NCBI RefSeq assembly: GCF_000633595.2
Contig: NZ_JIBU02000004.1
Location: 124,001 to 188,000, forward strand
DNA: 64,000 bases
Direction: 5' to 3'
DNA from: Clostridium drakei
GTDB taxonomy: Bacteria; Bacillota; Clostridia; Clostridiales; Clostridiaceae
Part shown: positions 37,112 through 47,187 of the stretch, piece by piece
Layout: each line of letters begins with the position of its first letter
Numbering within the stretch: position 1 is the first letter of the stretch
Made by a program: the position numbers and the translations under genes
The notes under the pieces: model-generated
Seen by the model: the letters and a program-made list of their open reading frames with translations, nothing else
The model's database searches: none
What the model was told of the DNA's origin: nothing

Positions 37112-38554
37112 ATGGATATAAAAAAACGTCTAATAACATTTAATTCTATAACTATTATAATTCCATTTATTGTTACAATAATTATCGCTTATATGTTTAT
37201 TTTTATTTCTTCAGCATCTCTAAGTAGAGATATAAGTTATGATAATTTCAAAAAGCTTTTAACCATAAAATCAGAATTATTGGATTTAAATACAAATATA
37301 TCAAAACAAACTTCTTCAGATATTGAAGATGTAAACTTGCAAAAATATTTATCTAAAAGACTTTTAAGTATAAATGGAGAATTTATACTTACTAAAGACG
37401 ATAATGTTATATTCGCCTCAAAAAATGTAAGCAAAATTGATATAGCCAAATGCTTAGAAGATATGAAAAATCATCCTCTACAAAAAACCATCAAAATTAA
37501 TGATATTTCTTATATTATTGAAGTGGTACCTCTCAAGTTTAAGGATGAAATTTCTGGTAATGTGATATTATTAGCACCAGATAACCAAGAATATAAGTTT
37601 ATTGAAAGATTTATTATAGCAATTATTGTAGTATTTTTTATTTGTTTTACATTAGTTAATACAGTTATGTCATATCTTTTTTCCAAGAGAATATTAAATC
37701 CAATATCTCTTTTGAAAAATGCTACTGCAAAAATTAGTAAAGGCGATTTAGATTATGAAATTATTGAAACTGGTGATGAAGAAATCCGGGAATTATGTAG
37801 TGATTTTGAACATATGAGAATTGAGTTGAAAAATTCTATTCATATGAAAATGAAATATGATGATAACAGAAGAATGTTAGTTTCCAGTATATCTCATGAT
37901 CTAAAGACACCTATAACTTCCATAAAAGGATATGCTAATGGTCTTTTAGATGGTGTTGCAAACACTCCTGAAAAAGCAGAACATTATTTGAAAACTATTT
38001 ATTCAAAGGCTGAGCTAATTGATGTTATGATTGATGATTTACTTTTATATTCAAAACTAGATCTAAATCAAATTCCTTTTAAATTTGAAAAAACAAATAT
38101 TATTGAATACTTTAACTATTGTATTTGTGAAAGTTCGCCTGAACTTGAAAGATCTAATATAAAAATTCATTTAAAAAATGACTTAACCCATTCGAAATAT
38201 GTTATGATTGATAGGGACAGATTAAAAAGAGTAATATTAAATATTATTGATAACTCCCGTAAGTATATGGATAAAAATAATGGTGAAATTATAATAATGC
38301 TTAGAGAAACTAATTCCAGTATTGTTATTGAACTAAGAGATAACGGCTATGGAATTGATAAAAACGATACAAATAAAATATTTAATAGATTTTACAGAGG
38401 TGATTCTGCAAGAACTGGTGCAAGTGGAAGTGGTCTTGGACTTGCTATTGCAAAACAAATTGTAGAAGGGCACAATGGTAGAATATGGGCTGTAAGTCAT
38501 AAAAATAAAGGTACAAGCATATTAATGTCATTATCTAAAATACCAGAAGAATAG
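37112..38554 (+). CDS. Sensor histidine kinase
   Basis: A 480-residue kinase with membrane helices at about 11-33 and 166-189 around an extracytoplasmic sensor of about 130 residues. HAMP (about 190-245), H-box with His262 (SSISHDLKTPITS), N-box (NIIDNSRKYM), DNGYGI and GSGLGLAIAKQ follow. The gene starts nine bases after the permease stop. Kinase precedes regulator, the reverse of the more common order. It probably senses an envelope-active compound handled by the adjoining transporter. Confidence 0.93.
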   Translation: MDIKKRLITFNSITIIIPFIVTIIIAYMFIFISSASLSRDISYDNFKKLLTIKSELLDLNTNISKQTSSDIEDVNLQKYLSKRLLSINGEFILTKDDNVIFASKNVSKIDIAKCLEDMKNHPLQKTIKINDISYIIEVVPLKFKDEISGNVILLAPDNQEYKFIERFIIAIIVVFFICFTLVNTVMSYLFSKRILNPISLLKNATAKISKGDLDYEIIETGDEEIRELCSDFEHMRIELKNSIHMKMKYDDNRRMLVSSISHDLKTPITSIKGYANGLLDGVANTPEKAEHYLKTIYSKAELIDVMIDDLLLYSKLDLNQIPFKFEKTNIIEYFNYCICESSPELERSNIKIHLKNDLTHSKYVMIDRDRLKRVILNIIDNSRKYMDKNNGEIIIMLRETNSSIVIELRDNGYGIDKNDTNKIFNRFYRGDSARTGASGSGLGLAIAKQIVEGHNGRIWAVSHKNKGTSILMSLSKIPEE

Positions 38555-38564
38555 AGAGGATATT

Positions 38565-39260
38565 ATGAAAAAAATTTTGATAGCTGAAGATGATTTAAGT
38601 ATTGCTGAACTTCAAAGAGACTACCTGGAGCTCTCAGAATTTGAAGTTAAGATATGCATGGATGGCGTAGAAGCTTTAAACTGCTTAAAAGAAAATCAAT
38701 TTGATCTATTAATTCTTGATATTATGCTTCCTAAAATTGATGGTTTTAGTATCCTTCGCAGCATACAAGATAGTAAAGACATTCCAGTTTTGATTGTTTC
38801 TTCAAAGAAAGAAGAAATTGACAAAATAAAAGGATTTAACCTTGGTGCTGACGATTATATAACAAAACCCTTTAGTCCAGCAGAGTTAGTTGCTAGAGTT
38901 AAATCACATATAAAAAACTATGAAAGAATAAAAAATAAATTTGATACTAATAAAAAAAATGATACTATCATAATAAGAGGTTTAGAAATACGAAAAGATT
39001 CTAGACAAGTATTTGTAAATTGTAACGAAGTAACTTTGGCTCAAAAAGAATTTGATCTACTACTTTATATGTCTGAAAACCCTAATAGAGTGTTTAGTAG
39101 AGAGGAATTATTCGAAAAAGTTTGGGGACTTGATGCTATTGGAGATACTTCTACTGTTACAGTACATATTGGAAGAATAAGAGAAAAAACAGAGACCACT
39201 CCATCTGACCCTCAATATATTGAAACTGTTTGGGGTGCTGGATATAGGCTTAAAGTTTGA
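38565..39260 (+). CDS. OmpR-family response regulator
   Basis: A 231-residue regulator. Receiver with Asp9-Asp10, acceptor Asp52 (LILDIMLPKIDG) and Lys in YITKPFSPAELVARV; winged-helix output ending VWGAGYRLKV. GAGAGGA precedes the ATG, 10 bp after the kinase stop. Last gene of the unit; its 3' end forms one arm of the terminator. Confidence 0.94.
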   Translation: MKKILIAEDDLSIAELQRDYLELSEFEVKICMDGVEALNCLKENQFDLLILDIMLPKIDGFSILRSIQDSKDIPVLIVSSKKEEIDKIKGFNLGADDYITKPFSPAELVARVKSHIKNYERIKNKFDTNKKNDTIIIRGLEIRKDSRQVFVNCNEVTLAQKEFDLLLYMSENPNRVFSREELFEKVWGLDAIGDTSTVTVHIGRIREKTETTPSDPQYIETVWGAGYRLKV

Positions 39261-39276
39261 TCCTATATCCTTTTTT
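39240..39276 (+). terminator. Terminator partly inside the response regulator gene
   Basis: GGATATAGG (39240-39248, inside the coding region) pairs with CCTATATCC (39262-39270), followed by six T residues. Confidence 0.85.
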
Positions 39277-39315
39277 ACACTCCATAATATCTAAATAAGT
39301 ATCGATGAAAAACTA

Positions 39316-41757
39316 TTATTGTAATGTTATAGCTTCAATTCTCTTTAATAATTGATTTGTAAGTTTTTTCAGTTCATCTGAATTCTTAGATTCGGCATAG
39401 ACTCTACAAAGAGGTTCGTCTGCATCTGGTAAAACTAATGCCCACCCATCATTAAAATTCAACTTAACTCCTTCTATTAGATCTACAGATTTTGAATGAT
39501 TTTCTTCTATAAGATTTCTCATTACTTTTCCCTTTAGATTCCATGGACATTCTATTTCTTCTCTAGCAGTGTAATATTTGGGAATTTGTTCTCCTATAAT
39601 CGAAAGTGTCAAGTTGCTTGCCGCCATAAAATTAATAGTTAACATAGTTACACTTATAGCATCTAGTGTCATTAAATAGGAACCTATAACCTCTCTCCTA
39701 GTAATTCTATTTTCATGTTTTAGATAGTTATCTAATATAAATTTTTGTGAAGTTTTAGTTCTTATAAATTTACATCCACACATACTTGCAATTTCCTGCA
39801 TGGTAGAAGATGCTGTCACTGGAGCAACCAATGTACTTATATTTGTACTTTTTAACATAACAAGAGCATTTATTGCATCATAAGCTTCATCTTTTATTAT
39901 ATTTCCCTTTTCATCTATAAAAATTGCTCTATCACATTCATCATCAATCCTAATTCCTAAATTTGAACTACTTTCTATTACTTCTTTTCTTAATCCTAAA
40001 ATATTATTAAATTCATCGTATAATTTAACACTTATTTTAAGTTCTTGGAATATATTCTGAATTATATTTAATATCATAGGACTTTTAACACTTAATGCGA
40101 CCTTATACTTTTGTTTTCTTATATTCTTAACTCCTAATTCATTTATGAGATGCCTTATATAATATTCTATAGAATTATATATATGATTGATTTGTTTAAA
40201 ACTATCTGTCTTAACCCTTCTGAAATCTTCTCTTATAAAGCTATTTTCTATCTTTCTTTCTATGCCTTTATCTATATCAAGGCCATTTTCATCCATAAAT
40301 ACTATATCAACCTTTTGAGAATCCTCATTATCTATATAAACGTGAATACTTCCCTGTACTCCAAAAAACAAGGTAGCCTGCCTTACTGCTGGTCTTGGCA
40401 TTCTATGCAAATCTAATACTTCAATTCCCATAGAAAGTAATCCAGTAGCAAGAGAATATTTAAACATTTGAGCTGCACCATCATTACTGCAAGCTATGGC
40501 AACTTTTGAATCAGCTTTTAGAAGCGAACCATAAGCAGCTCCTAATTTTGATACAAATTCTGGTGTTATATCTACATTAACTTCACCACTTATACCTCTC
40601 TTTCCAAACAGCGCCTTTGAAAACTTTCCTCCCCAAATTACATTCGATTTTACTACAGTACTAGCTTCAATAAGTTTGTTAGGCCATACCTTTATATTAG
40701 GTTTTATAATTGCTTTTTCTCTTATAAGAGTGTCATCACCTATAGTTGCTTGTTCATATACAGAAACTTTTGGTTCTAATTGAACTTTTCTACAAAGAAC
40801 AGCACCTCTTACTTGTGAGTTATCACCTATATAGCAGTTGTCAAAAATTATACTTCTTTTTATAGTTGCATGCTTTGACACTATATTATTTTTTCCTAGA
40901 ATAGTATAGGGTCCTATTTCTGCCCCATCATATATTTTTGTTCCACCTCCTATATAAACTGGAGAACATATCAAAGCATTTTTACTTATTTGACAATTTT
41001 CCCCCATCCATATACCATCTTTATATTTTTCACCTTTTATATTTACTTTTACTAAACCCTTTAATATATCAAAATGGCATCTTATATATTGCTCAATGTT
41101 TCCAATATCACACCAATATCCTTCAGCTACATAGCCAAACATACGCTTCTTTTCATTTAAAAGTATTGGAAATAAATCATTACTAAAATCAAACTTTTGA
41201 TTTTTTTCAAAGTAAGAAAATATCTCAGGCTCCAATATATATATTCCTGTATTTACTTTATCACTAAAAACTTCACTCCAGCTTGGTTTTTCTAAAAAAC
41301 CTGTTACTCTTCCATCATTATCTGTTACTACTACTCCAAACTCTAAGGGCACAGCAACTTCTTTTAATACTAAAGTAGATATAGCATTATTCTTTTTATG
41401 ATAAGCAATGGCTTTGGATAAATCTATATCAGTTAAGGCATCCCCACTTATAACTATAAAAGTATCATCAAGAAATCCTTCTGCATTTTTAACACTACCT
41501 GCTGTACCTAGTGGTATTTCTTCTATAAAATATCTTATATTAACTCCAAATTCTCTTCCATCTCCAAAATAATTGATAATTTCATCTGGTAAATATTGCA
41601 GTGTAACTCCTATATCATTTATACCATTTTCTTTTAAAAGTTCTATGGCATATTGCATAACAGGCTTATCCATTATAGGCATCATTGGCTTTGGTATGTT
41701 GCATGTTAATGGTCTTAATCTAGTTCCTTCTCCCCCTGCCATTATTATAGCTTTCAC
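39316..41757 (-). CDS. Sugar-phosphate nucleotidyltransferase / phosphomannomutase-like fusion
   Basis: An 813-residue fusion. Residues 1-230 are a nucleotidyltransferase ([18 protein letters not shown], then PKPMMP; catalytic-site [10 protein letters not shown]). About 245-380 is a left-handed hexapeptide-repeat helix ([20 protein letters not shown]). About 390-810 aligns with phosphohexomutases. In the mutase part the catalytic serine loop (TASHNP in active enzymes) is replaced by [11 protein letters not shown] at about 470-480, and the metal loop DxDxDR reads DDECDR. The mutase half is therefore probably not catalytic. Annotated relatives are called mannose-1-phosphate guanylyltransferase. 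It follows the glycosyltransferase gene by 25 bp. Confidence 0.87.
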   Translation of the reverse strand: MKAIIMAGGEGTRLRPLTCNIPKPMMPIMDKPVMQYAIELLKENGINDIGVTLQYLPDEIINYFGDGREFGVNIRYFIEEIPLGTAGSVKNAEGFLDDTFIVISGDALTDIDLSKAIAYHKKNNAISTLVLKEVAVPLEFGVVVTDNDGRVTGFLEKPSWSEVFSDKVNTGIYILEPEIFSYFEKNQKFDFSNDLFPILLNEKKRMFGYVAEGYWCDIGNIEQYIRCHFDILKGLVKVNIKGEKYKDGIWMGENCQISKNALICSPVYIGGGTKIYDGAEIGPYTILGKNNIVSKHATIKRSIIFDNCYIGDNSQVRGAVLCRKVQLEPKVSVYEQATIGDDTLIREKAIIKPNIKVWPNKLIEASTVVKSNVIWGGKFSKALFGKRGISGEVNVDITPEFVSKLGAAYGSLLKADSKVAIACSNDGAAQMFKYSLATGLLSMGIEVLDLHRMPRPAVRQATLFFGVQGSIHVYIDNEDSQKVDIVFMDENGLDIDKGIERKIENSFIREDFRRVKTDSFKQINHIYNSIEYYIRHLINELGVKNIRKQKYKVALSVKSPMILNIIQNIFQELKISVKLYDEFNNILGLRKEVIESSSNLGIRIDDECDRAIFIDEKGNIIKDEAYDAINALVMLKSTNISTLVAPVTASSTMQEIASMCGCKFIRTKTSQKFILDNYLKHENRITRREVIGSYLMTLDAISVTMLTINFMAASNLTLSIIGEQIPKYYTAREEIECPWNLKGKVMRNLIEENHSKSVDLIEGVKLNFNDGWALVLPDADEPLCRVYAESKNSDELKKLTNQLLKRIEAITLQ

Positions 41758-41782
41758 TTAATATCATCCCCTTATTTCCTTT

Positions 41783-43312
41783 TTAGCTTTTTTTAGTCTT
41801 ATTTTTTATCATATTAGAACTTTTCAATTTCTGTACAGATTCCACAGTTTTTGAATTTTTGACTCCTTCTAAAACTTCAATAGTTTGAGATGTTATCTTG
41901 TCTTTTACATCTACAGCATCTCCTACTATATCTTTTGTTTTATCAGTTATTTTATTTTTTAATCTATCCATTAAACTCTTTTCTACTTTTTCTTTTAATT
42001 CTTCTTCCAACTTTTTTTCAACCTTATCCTTTAATTCAAATTTTAATTTTTCTTTAACTTTATCTCTAAGTTCTTCAGTTAAATTCTTTATAATATCATT
42101 TTTAACTTTCTCCTCACTTTTTACTTCCCACTGACTGTCTTTTGTTTCTTCTTGAACCTGACTATACATGTTTATGGTTAAGTCAGCTATTTTATCCCAA
42201 CTATATTTCTCATGAACAGTTTTTAGTCCATTTTCTTTCACATAATTTGATAAGCCCTTATCTAATAAGAGTCTACTTACATTTATTGCTAAACTTTCAG
42301 AAGAAGCAGTTATAGCCTTTAATCCATTTATTTCATGCTGAACTATTTCACCTAATCCTCCTGTTTCAGATACAACTACTGGACACCCTGCTGCCATAGC
42401 TTCTAAAGCTACAATACCAAAAGGTTCATATAAAGAAGGAAAAACAGCTGCATTTGCTACCCTATATATTTTGTCTCTATCTTCATCACTTATATACCCT
42501 GTAAAAATCACCTTTGATCCTATACCCATTTGCTGCACTCTATCTTTTAGTTCTTCCGTCATAGGACCTGTACCACCAATAATAATTTTAGTATCATTGT
42601 AGCTTTGTAATATTTTAGGGCATGCTTCTATCAATAGATGTATTCCTTTTTCAAATACATGTCTTCCAACATAAAATACAATTTTTTCATTATCACTAGC
42701 AAATCTTCTTCTAAAATTAATCCAATCGAAGTCAAAATTAAATTTTTCTGTATTAACACCATTAGGTATTACCCAAATTTTATTCCAAGGTGATTGCAAT
42801 ATATCACTTATTTGCTGCCTCATATAATTACTACAAGCAACTACTTTCCAGGATTCATAGGTTAACATCCATTCAGTAGATGATATATATTTCTGCATAT
42901 CAGTTTTTATACCTCCATTCCTACCATATTCTGTAGCATGAATAGTACACACCATAGGAATCTTAAAGGACCACTTTAAATTTTTGGCACTAAAAGCAGA
43001 AAGCCAGTCATGTGCATGTATTAAATCAAACTTTCCAAACTTAGTTATAAGACTTGATGCCTTCTCTATTATAGAAAAATTTAATTGCATAACCCACTTT
43101 ATAAAATCATTTGTATCTATTTTGTACGGTGAAACTCTGTGAACAAAAACCCCATTATCATTTTGTTCTTCAGGTGATGTACCTTCTTCACAGGTTATTA
43201 CATGTATTTCATGTCCTTTTTTACTTAATGCCTGAGATAAATAGTAAACATGATTTGATAAACCACCTACATTTTTAGGTGGATACTCCCAAGAAATCAT
43301 TAAAATTTTCAT
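41783..43312 (-). CDS. GT4-family glycosyltransferase with charged helical C-terminal extension
   Basis: A 509-residue protein. Residues 1-390 form a GT-B glycosyltransferase similar to glycogen-synthase/maltosyl-type GT4 enzymes: SWEYPPKNVGGLSNHVYYL, IHAHDWLSA, NGVNTEKFNF, and the E-x7-E motif in PSLYEPFGIVALEAMAAG. About 395-509 is a Lys/Glu-rich amphipathic helix region with repeats such as LKDKVEKKLEEELKEKVEKS, not part of the usual enzyme. ATG 43312 has GGGGGA upstream. In operon with the nucleotidyltransferase fusion; product glycan unknown. Confidence 0.87.
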   Translation of the reverse strand: MKILMISWEYPPKNVGGLSNHVYYLSQALSKKGHEIHVITCEEGTSPEEQNDNGVFVHRVSPYKIDTNDFIKWVMQLNFSIIEKASSLITKFGKFDLIHAHDWLSAFSAKNLKWSFKIPMVCTIHATEYGRNGGIKTDMQKYISSTEWMLTYESWKVVACSNYMRQQISDILQSPWNKIWVIPNGVNTEKFNFDFDWINFRRRFASDNEKIVFYVGRHVFEKGIHLLIEACPKILQSYNDTKIIIGGTGPMTEELKDRVQQMGIGSKVIFTGYISDEDRDKIYRVANAAVFPSLYEPFGIVALEAMAAGCPVVVSETGGLGEIVQHEINGLKAITASSESLAINVSRLLLDKGLSNYVKENGLKTVHEKYSWDKIADLTINMYSQVQEETKDSQWEVKSEEKVKNDIIKNLTEELRDKVKEKLKFELKDKVEKKLEEELKEKVEKSLMDRLKNKITDKTKDIVGDAVDVKDKITSQTIEVLEGVKNSKTVESVQKLKSSNMIKNKTKKS

Positions 43313-43826
43313 TTTTAATTCCCCCAATTTTAAATATAAGTAAATTATTTATTATTTATTATAGTTTTTTAATGATATATACTTTTTTAACTAAAAATTT
43401 CTACATTAAACACAGCCAATTATCCTTTACATGTATAAAATGGATATATTTGGCTAAGAACTATATAAATAATTATAAGTGTTTTTTTTTAAAAATCAAC
43501 TGTTTTATCATTATTTTTTATCGTATAAGCTTATTATAATTGGTTATATATAATCAAACCCAAATAAACTTTAAATTATTTATTTTACTTTAAATTGCTT
43601 CATTTTATTTAAAATATATTACTACTTTCTTCAATATTTTGTGTTTTATATTGCTATATGTTGAAATTTTTTGTCATATCTTCAATATTTCTAAATATCA
43701 ATAGATGATATTTTATTATATTTAATGCTTATTTATCAGAAATTTTTTACTATCTATATATAATAAATTGCTTAATAATAATTAATTTAAAACGGATGAA
43801 GTTATACTTCATCCGTTTTAAATTAA
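43313..43826. other. 514-bp AT-rich intergenic region with terminator
   Basis: No gene. Perfect 19-bp arms 43783-43801 and 43807-43825 (core AAAACGGATGAAG) form the terminator of the permease gene. The rest is very AT-rich and must contain the promoter for the glycosyltransferase operon. Confidence 0.75.
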
Positions 43827-45200
43827 TCATACACCTATTTCTGGTGGCAATTCTCTAAAAAATTTAGTCTTATAACATAGATATATTAATCCAAGTATTA
43901 ACCAAAATAAACCAAACATCATTGCTTTAAAGTCAACTTTTGACCAAATTACAAGGTTTATAACTGCTCCAATAATCGGCATAACTAAATACTTTATGGC
44001 ATCAAATCCACTTCTCTTTTTCTGTTTAACAAAGTACCAAGCAATAACTGATAAATTAACCATTACAAAAGCAAGTAATGCACCAAAATTTAATATACCA
44101 TTAGCTGTTGCTAAAGGAACGACTGTTGCTAGCAAACCAATTACGCTAATAATTATAATACTATAAGTTGGAGTCTTATACTTTTCATGTAACTTCCCAA
44201 ATACTCGATATGGAAGAATCCTATCTCTTCCCATCCCATAAAGTACTCTTGAAGCAGAAGTAACTCCTGCTAGTGATGATGCCAGAAGCCCTGCACCAAA
44301 GCAAGCCGTAAAAAAGATCTGTAGCCATGGTTCATTACAAATTCTCTTTAATACTTCAACTGATGCTGAATCAGAATTAGCTATTTCAGAAAATGCCTGT
44401 GGCCAACAAAGTGTCAAAAAATAAGTTATAACCACAAACCCTATTCCTGCTCCAATACAGGCAATTAATATAGCTTTTCCAACATTCTTTTCAGGATTAA
44501 TTGCCTCTTCACTCAATGTAGAGATGGCATCAAATCCAAGATACGAAAGTGCTAAAATTGATGCACCTGTTAATATAGCTGATATACCAACTCCTGGTTT
44601 ATGAAATTCTACTGCATTAAAATATGCATTGCCATAAACTAATGTACCCGCTCCACCACCACCTGTAACGTACCTAAATATAAGTACTAATAGTACAATT
44701 AAAAATACAAATTGCAACCAAACTATAACATTATTTACAATTGATGCAAGTTTGATACCAAAGTGATTAACTAATGCAATAGCTATTACAGCTACTACAA
44801 TAAATATATTTGATGGAATTGTTGGAATTAGCGCATTAAAATAAATTCCCATTACAACATAATTTAGCAGTGGTAACATAATATATCCAAGTAAAATTAC
44901 CCAACCTGTAAAAAAGCCAATAAAAGGATTCATAGATTTAGTCACATAAGAATAAGCTGCTCCTGCTACTGGAAATGATTTAACCATTCTTGAATAGCTA
45001 AATGCTGTAAATCCCATTGCTATAGTTGCAACTGTATATGTTAATGGAATCATTCCATGGGTAGCCACTGAAGCAAGACCATAAGTTGTAAAAATTGTTA
45101 GAGGTATCATGAATGCTAGTCCGTAAAAAATTAAGGAACTAAGGGGTAATACACGTTTTAAATGAGATTCAGAATTTGTATTCAAATTTATTTCAGTCAT
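43827..45200 (-). CDS. APC-family amino acid permease, probable GABA transporter
   Basis: A 457-residue protein with twelve hydrophobic helices of the amino acid/polyamine superfamily. Family features include SSLIFYGLAFMIPLTIF, FPVAGAAYSYV in helix 2-3, LGFDAISTLSEEA and ASRVLYGMGRDR. ATG 45200 follows AAAGGAG; an in-frame TTG 18 bases upstream is less good. It lies 254 bp after gabT on the same strand, so GABA uptake (perhaps in exchange) is the natural inference. No sigma-54 promoter is visible directly in front, so expression may come from gabT. Confidence 0.85.
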   Translation of the reverse strand: MTEINLNTNSESHLKRVLPLSSLIFYGLAFMIPLTIFTTYGLASVATHGMIPLTYTVATIAMGFTAFSYSRMVKSFPVAGAAYSYVTKSMNPFIGFFTGWVILLGYIMLPLLNYVVMGIYFNALIPTIPSNIFIVVAVIAIALVNHFGIKLASIVNNVIVWLQFVFLIVLLVLIFRYVTGGGGAGTLVYGNAYFNAVEFHKPGVGISAILTGASILALSYLGFDAISTLSEEAINPEKNVGKAILIACIGAGIGFVVITYFLTLCWPQAFSEIANSDSASVEVLKRICNEPWLQIFFTACFGAGLLASSLAGVTSASRVLYGMGRDRILPYRVFGKLHEKYKTPTYSIIIISVIGLLATVVPLATANGILNFGALLAFVMVNLSVIAWYFVKQKKRSGFDAIKYLVMPIIGAVINLVIWSKVDFKAMMFGLFWLILGLIYLCYKTKFFRELPPEIGV

Positions 45201-45302
45201 TTTGATTACTCCTTTCAAATTTTCTCGTAAATTCGGTTGAACATTTAAAATATTGAGAATATTTCAAACGTACCAAGTAGCTTTTACTACTTCATATAAA
45301 TT

Positions 45303-45421
45303 TAACCTACACTCAGCTTGTAAAATACTTATTTTACTTTAACTTATGTAAGGGATTTACTTAACTAACACTCATTTAATATTCTTCCTTACTTTCTAAA
45401 ATAACCTGCTGAATGTAGGTT
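45303..45421. repeat. Inverted repeat between gabT and the permease
   Basis: AACCTACACTCAGC (45303-45316) and GCTGAATGTAGGTT (45408-45421) are inverted copies with 13 of 14 matches, 91 bp apart. It could be a processing or attenuation stem in the gabT-permease transcript. Confidence 0.45.
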
Positions 45422-45454
45422 CTAATATTAAAATTAACATATAAAATTAACTTA

Positions 45455-46819
45455 TTATTTTACATCCAAATTCTTTATAATAGCTTTTTCAAATATTTTA
45501 AGACCTGCTTCAGTTTGCTCATCAGTCATACAAAGTGGAGCTAACAATCTTACAACACTTCCCTTATTACCCGCATTTTCTAATATCAATCCCATTTGAG
45601 CTGCATCATGGATTATTGCCTTAACTATTGCTGGATTTGCAGTCTTAGTTGCTTTATCAGTTACAAATTCAATACCAACCATTGAGCCAATACCTCTTAC
45701 ATCTCCAACAACGTCATATTTTTCTTTCCATTGGTTGTATCTTTCAGTTATCTTAACACCAATATGACGCGCTTTTGATGGAAAATCTTCTCTTTCCATG
45801 ATTTCAATAACTTTTAATGCAGCTGCACAACCAAGTGCATTTCCTCCATAAGTACCACCTATTGTACCTGCTGGTACCTTATCAAATATTTCTTTTCTAG
45901 CTGTAACAGCACTTATTGGAATGCCTTGAGCTATTGATTTAGCCATTGTTACAATATCTGGTGGACATCCTGCTTCTTCCCAATATTCTGTAGCAAACAT
46001 TCTTCCTGATCTAGCAAAACCTGTTTGAACTTCGTCAGCCACAAGTAATATGCCTTTTTCATCACATATTTTTCTAACTGCTTTAACCCATTCAATAGGA
46101 GCTGGAACAAATCCACCTTCACCTTGTACTGGCTCAAAAACTATGGCAGCACAGTATTCTGCTGGAGTTGCTTCCATAAACATGTTTTCAAGTCTAGTTA
46201 TATAATAATCAATAGCTTCTGCTTCTGTCATTTTCTTTGGAGCTCTATATAAATATGGAAATTCTGCTCTATATACACCATCTGGGAAAGGACCTTGACC
46301 AACAGCATAACCTTTTTTAGCTGTCATAGCCATTGTGTAATTTGTTCTTCCATGAAAAGCACCTGAAAAAACTATTATGTTGGGTCTTCCTGTATAAGCT
46401 TTAGCAATCTTTACAGCATTTTCATTAGCTTCTGATCCGCTACAAACAAACATAGTGTTTCTAATATCACCTTTTACTGGAACAATTTTATTTAATTTTT
46501 CTGCAAGTTTAACATATCCTTCATGAGAATAGATATTGAACATTGCATGACAAAATTTTTCTGATTGCTCTTGTATAACCTTAATAACTTCAGGATTACT
46601 GTATCCAAGGTTAGTTACACCTACACCACCAACCCAATCAAGGAATACGTTTCCATCTGGATCTTGAAACATTGCACCTTCTGCTTTAGCCATAACAGCT
46701 GGATAACTACAACCAATTGCTTTTGCACACGCAACTGCTCTTCTATCTATAATATCTTGTCCTTTAGGTCCTGGAACTGTTTTAGTAATAATTTTAGGTA
46801 ATTCGTTTCCTAATGTCAT
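45455..46819 (-). CDS. gabT: 4-aminobutyrate aminotransferase
   Basis: A 454-residue class III PLP aminotransferase. FVCSGSEANENAVKIAKAYT, FHGRTNYTMAMT, VFEPVQGEGGF, LLVADEVQTGFARSG and MAKSIAQGIPISAV (with the PLP lysine) are all present. It transfers the amino group of GABA to 2-oxoglutarate giving succinate semialdehyde. TAAGGAGG precedes the ATG. A sigma-54 promoter lies upstream at 46998-47013 and a probable activator dyad at 47102-47119. It feeds the dehydrogenase encoded at 49353. Confidence 0.93.
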   Translation of the reverse strand: MTLGNELPKIITKTVPGPKGQDIIDRRAVACAKAIGCSYPAVMAKAEGAMFQDPDGNVFLDWVGGVGVTNLGYSNPEVIKVIQEQSEKFCHAMFNIYSHEGYVKLAEKLNKIVPVKGDIRNTMFVCSGSEANENAVKIAKAYTGRPNIIVFSGAFHGRTNYTMAMTAKKGYAVGQGPFPDGVYRAEFPYLYRAPKKMTEAEAIDYYITRLENMFMEATPAEYCAAIVFEPVQGEGGFVPAPIEWVKAVRKICDEKGILLVADEVQTGFARSGRMFATEYWEEAGCPPDIVTMAKSIAQGIPISAVTARKEIFDKVPAGTIGGTYGGNALGCAAALKVIEIMEREDFPSKARHIGVKITERYNQWKEKYDVVGDVRGIGSMVGIEFVTDKATKTANPAIVKAIIHDAAQMGLILENAGNKGSVVRLLAPLCMTDEQTEAGLKIFEKAIIKNLDVK

Positions 46820-46997
46820 TTTTTAAATCCTCCTTAAATTTTCACATACTTTTATAATCCAAAAGGAAGTTAATATAAGATAAGTAAATTCAAAGTTACT
46901 ATATCAGCCAATGTATATTTATTTTGCAAATACATGCAGCATAATTTTTTATTAAATTTTAAATAATATATTTTGAATGCATTCGAAAGTTTATATT

Positions 46998-47013
46998 AGC
47001 AAAACTTATGCCA
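46998..47013 (-). promoter_or_regulatory. Sigma-54 promoter of gabT
   Basis: On the minus strand TGGCATAAGTTTTGCT matches the -24/-12 consensus TGGCAYRnnnnTTGCW with correct 10-bp spacing between GG and GC. It predicts a start about 165 bp before the gabT ATG. Confidence 0.85.
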
Positions 47014-47024
47014 AAAAATAAATA

Positions 47025-47063
47025 GGCTGTTACATTAAGAATAAATTTCTTAATGTAACAGTC
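47025..47063 (-). terminator. Terminator between the sigma-54 activator gene and gabT
   Basis: GGCTGTTACATTAAGAA pairs with TTCTTAATGTAACAGTC (one G-T pair) around a 5-nt loop. It stops activator transcription before the gabT promoter. Strand as for the activator gene; a short T-rich stretch (TATTTATTTTTTGG) follows. Confidence 0.75.
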
Positions 47064-47101
47064 ACATTTTAATAATTATCATAAATATGCTTCAATAAAT
47101 A

Positions 47102-47119
47102 TAATTCAATTTTGAATAG
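47102..47119 (-). promoter_or_regulatory. Candidate activator dyad upstream of gabT
   Basis: On the minus strand CTATTCAAAATTGAATTA; it matches a dyad before the 4-hydroxybutyrate dehydrogenase gene (49129-49146) at 16 of 18 positions. It lies about 90-120 bp upstream of the gabT sigma-54 promoter. A related dyad TATTCATTTATGAATA is at 47181-47196, across the end of the activator gene. Confidence 0.6.
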
Positions 47120-47187
47120 TTTTTCTGTTTATATTTAATCATCAGGCATATTATAATAATTATTCACTTATAACTCCTGATATTCAT

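Noticed and set aside
46972-46992. GAATGCATTC palindrome near gabT as activator site
   Set aside because: It lies at the predicted transcription start, downstream of the sigma-54 promoter, and is not repeated at the other targets.
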